Assembly: GCA_910583965.1 (NCBI GenBank)
Contig: CAJUAE010000048.1
Span: 1-24,102 of the forward strand
DNA length: 24,102 nt
Direction: 5' to 3'
From: an uncultured Lachnospiraceae bacterium
GTDB taxonomy: Bacteria > Bacillota > Clostridia > Lachnospirales > Lachnospiraceae
Shown here in pieces: positions 23,650-24,102 of this stretch. The notes beneath the pieces were generated by a model. The model was not told where the DNA came from, ran no database searches, and saw only the letters and a program-made list of their open reading frames with translations. Positions within the stretch are counted from its first letter, which is position 1, and each line of letters begins with the position of its first letter. Made by a program: the position numbers and the translations under genes.

Positions 23650-24102
23650 CTATTCATCCAAAGCGCCAGAAAAATATTTTCCTATATTGGCAATAAAACC
23701 TAGTGTATCCGCCTTCATAGTATTCGGAAACGCTGTAAGTACAGGAGCAGTTTCAAAGCTTAAGACATGATTAAAATGTATCCTTTTTAGTCCTTTTATA
23801 AATCCTTCCCAATCTGTAGAAGTCTTGTTTTCACGACTTCTTGTAAAAGTAAAAGGAATTTGATGCAAATCACTAATACCATCATTATCGTGAATATGCA
23901 AGACCTTCAAGCGGTTGCCAAGGGTTGTTATAAAACTTTCAAAGTCAATTCCCACAAGGTTTGCATGTCCAGTATCAAAACAAAATCCTAAAACTTCTGT
24001 ACCATACTTTTTATTGATAGTATCAATTCTAATCGCCATCTTCCTAGCATCACAACATGGTCCTTCTACAATATGGTTTCCTATACTTGTATAAATATTT
24101 TC
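23650..24102 (-). CDS. Sugar phosphate isomerase/epimerase-like TIM barrel, N-terminal part outside window
   Basis: The frame is open to the right edge of the window, so only the C-terminal 150 residues are seen. They match the second half of an AP-endonuclease-2/xylose-isomerase-like TIM barrel: FDTGHAN supplies the metal-binding Asp and His, VLHIHDND supplies the next His/Asp pair, TDWEGFIKGLKRI matches the usual helix and LSFETAP supplies the late metal-binding Glu. Family members isomerise or epimerise sugars and polyols; the substrate cannot be told. The gene ends about 115 bp before the small ORF, on the same strand. Confidence 0.85.
   Translation of the reverse strand, partial: ENIYTSIGNHIVEGPCCDARKMAIRIDTINKKYGTEVLGFCFDTGHANLVGIDFESFITTLGNRLKVLHIHDNDGISDLHQIPFTFTRSRENKTSTDWEGFIKGLKRIHFNHVLSFETAPVLTAFPNTMKADTLGFIANIGKYFSGALDE

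Noticed and set aside
23448..23657. A 69-codon minus-strand ORF whose ATG overlaps the stop of the isomerase-like gene
   Set aside because: It overlaps the better-supported small gene (23327-23533) by 86 bp in another frame and has no clear ribosome binding site. Its C-terminal half is the frame-shifted shadow of that gene.

Overview
The window is AT-rich DNA that looks like the chromosome of a Clostridia bacterium, most likely a Lachnospiraceae-type gut anaerobe. The basis is the low-GC codon use, strong GGAGG-type ribosome binding sites, a polA-coaE gene order, paired ACT/UPF0210 genes, tmcAL, and several multi-domain phosphorelay and chemotaxis proteins. The family assignment is inference. 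I see no rRNA, tRNA, CRISPR array, insertion sequence or phage gene. Most genes lie on the minus strand; only a partial membrane protein, a chemoreceptor and tmcAL are on the plus strand.

Left part (1-13000) is rich in signalling and transport. A truncated plus-strand membrane protein abuts, tail to tail, a minus-strand two-gene unit: a large hybrid histidine kinase (7TM sensor, kinase, receiver, HPt) followed by a double-receiver protein with no output domain. Upstream lie two tandem MATE transporters, then a divergent methyl-accepting chemotaxis protein with a good sigma-A promoter and a strong hairpin terminator. Next comes asnS, whose promoter lies inside the loop of a 14-bp perfect inverted repeat. 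A small coiled-coil protein and an unusual hemerythrin/CheX-like/receiver fusion follow. The receiver of the fusion closely resembles that of the double-receiver protein, so the two may belong to one signalling theme (oxygen or redox sensing linked to phosphotransfer or taxis).

Right part (13000-23100) is mostly housekeeping. tmcAL (tRNA-Met cytidine acetate ligase) converges with, and overlaps by 11 bp, a long minus-strand gene run: zinc-finger membrane protein, polA, coaE, FtsA-like protein, WalJ/YycJ-like metallo-hydrolase, ACT-domain protein and UPF0210 protein. Spacings inside this run are -4 to about 42 bp, except for an 86-bp hairpin-bearing gap between polA and coaE. The DNA polymerase I has a normal polymerase domain, but both nuclease domains have lost their metal-binding residues. 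The FtsA-like protein has a very long C-terminal extension built of repeated VNG...GDxIEV units and a charged linker.

Right end (23100-24102) holds a hairpin-rich intergenic region, a small uncharacterised Firmicutes-type protein and the 3' part of a sugar phosphate isomerase/epimerase-like gene that runs off the window.

The observations I find most worth following are the degenerate polA nuclease domains, the FtsA-like protein with its VNG/GDxIEV repeats, the hemerythrin-receiver fusion, the terminator-like repeat enclosing the asnS promoter, and a 25-nt leader hairpin motif shared by the histidine kinase gene and coaE.
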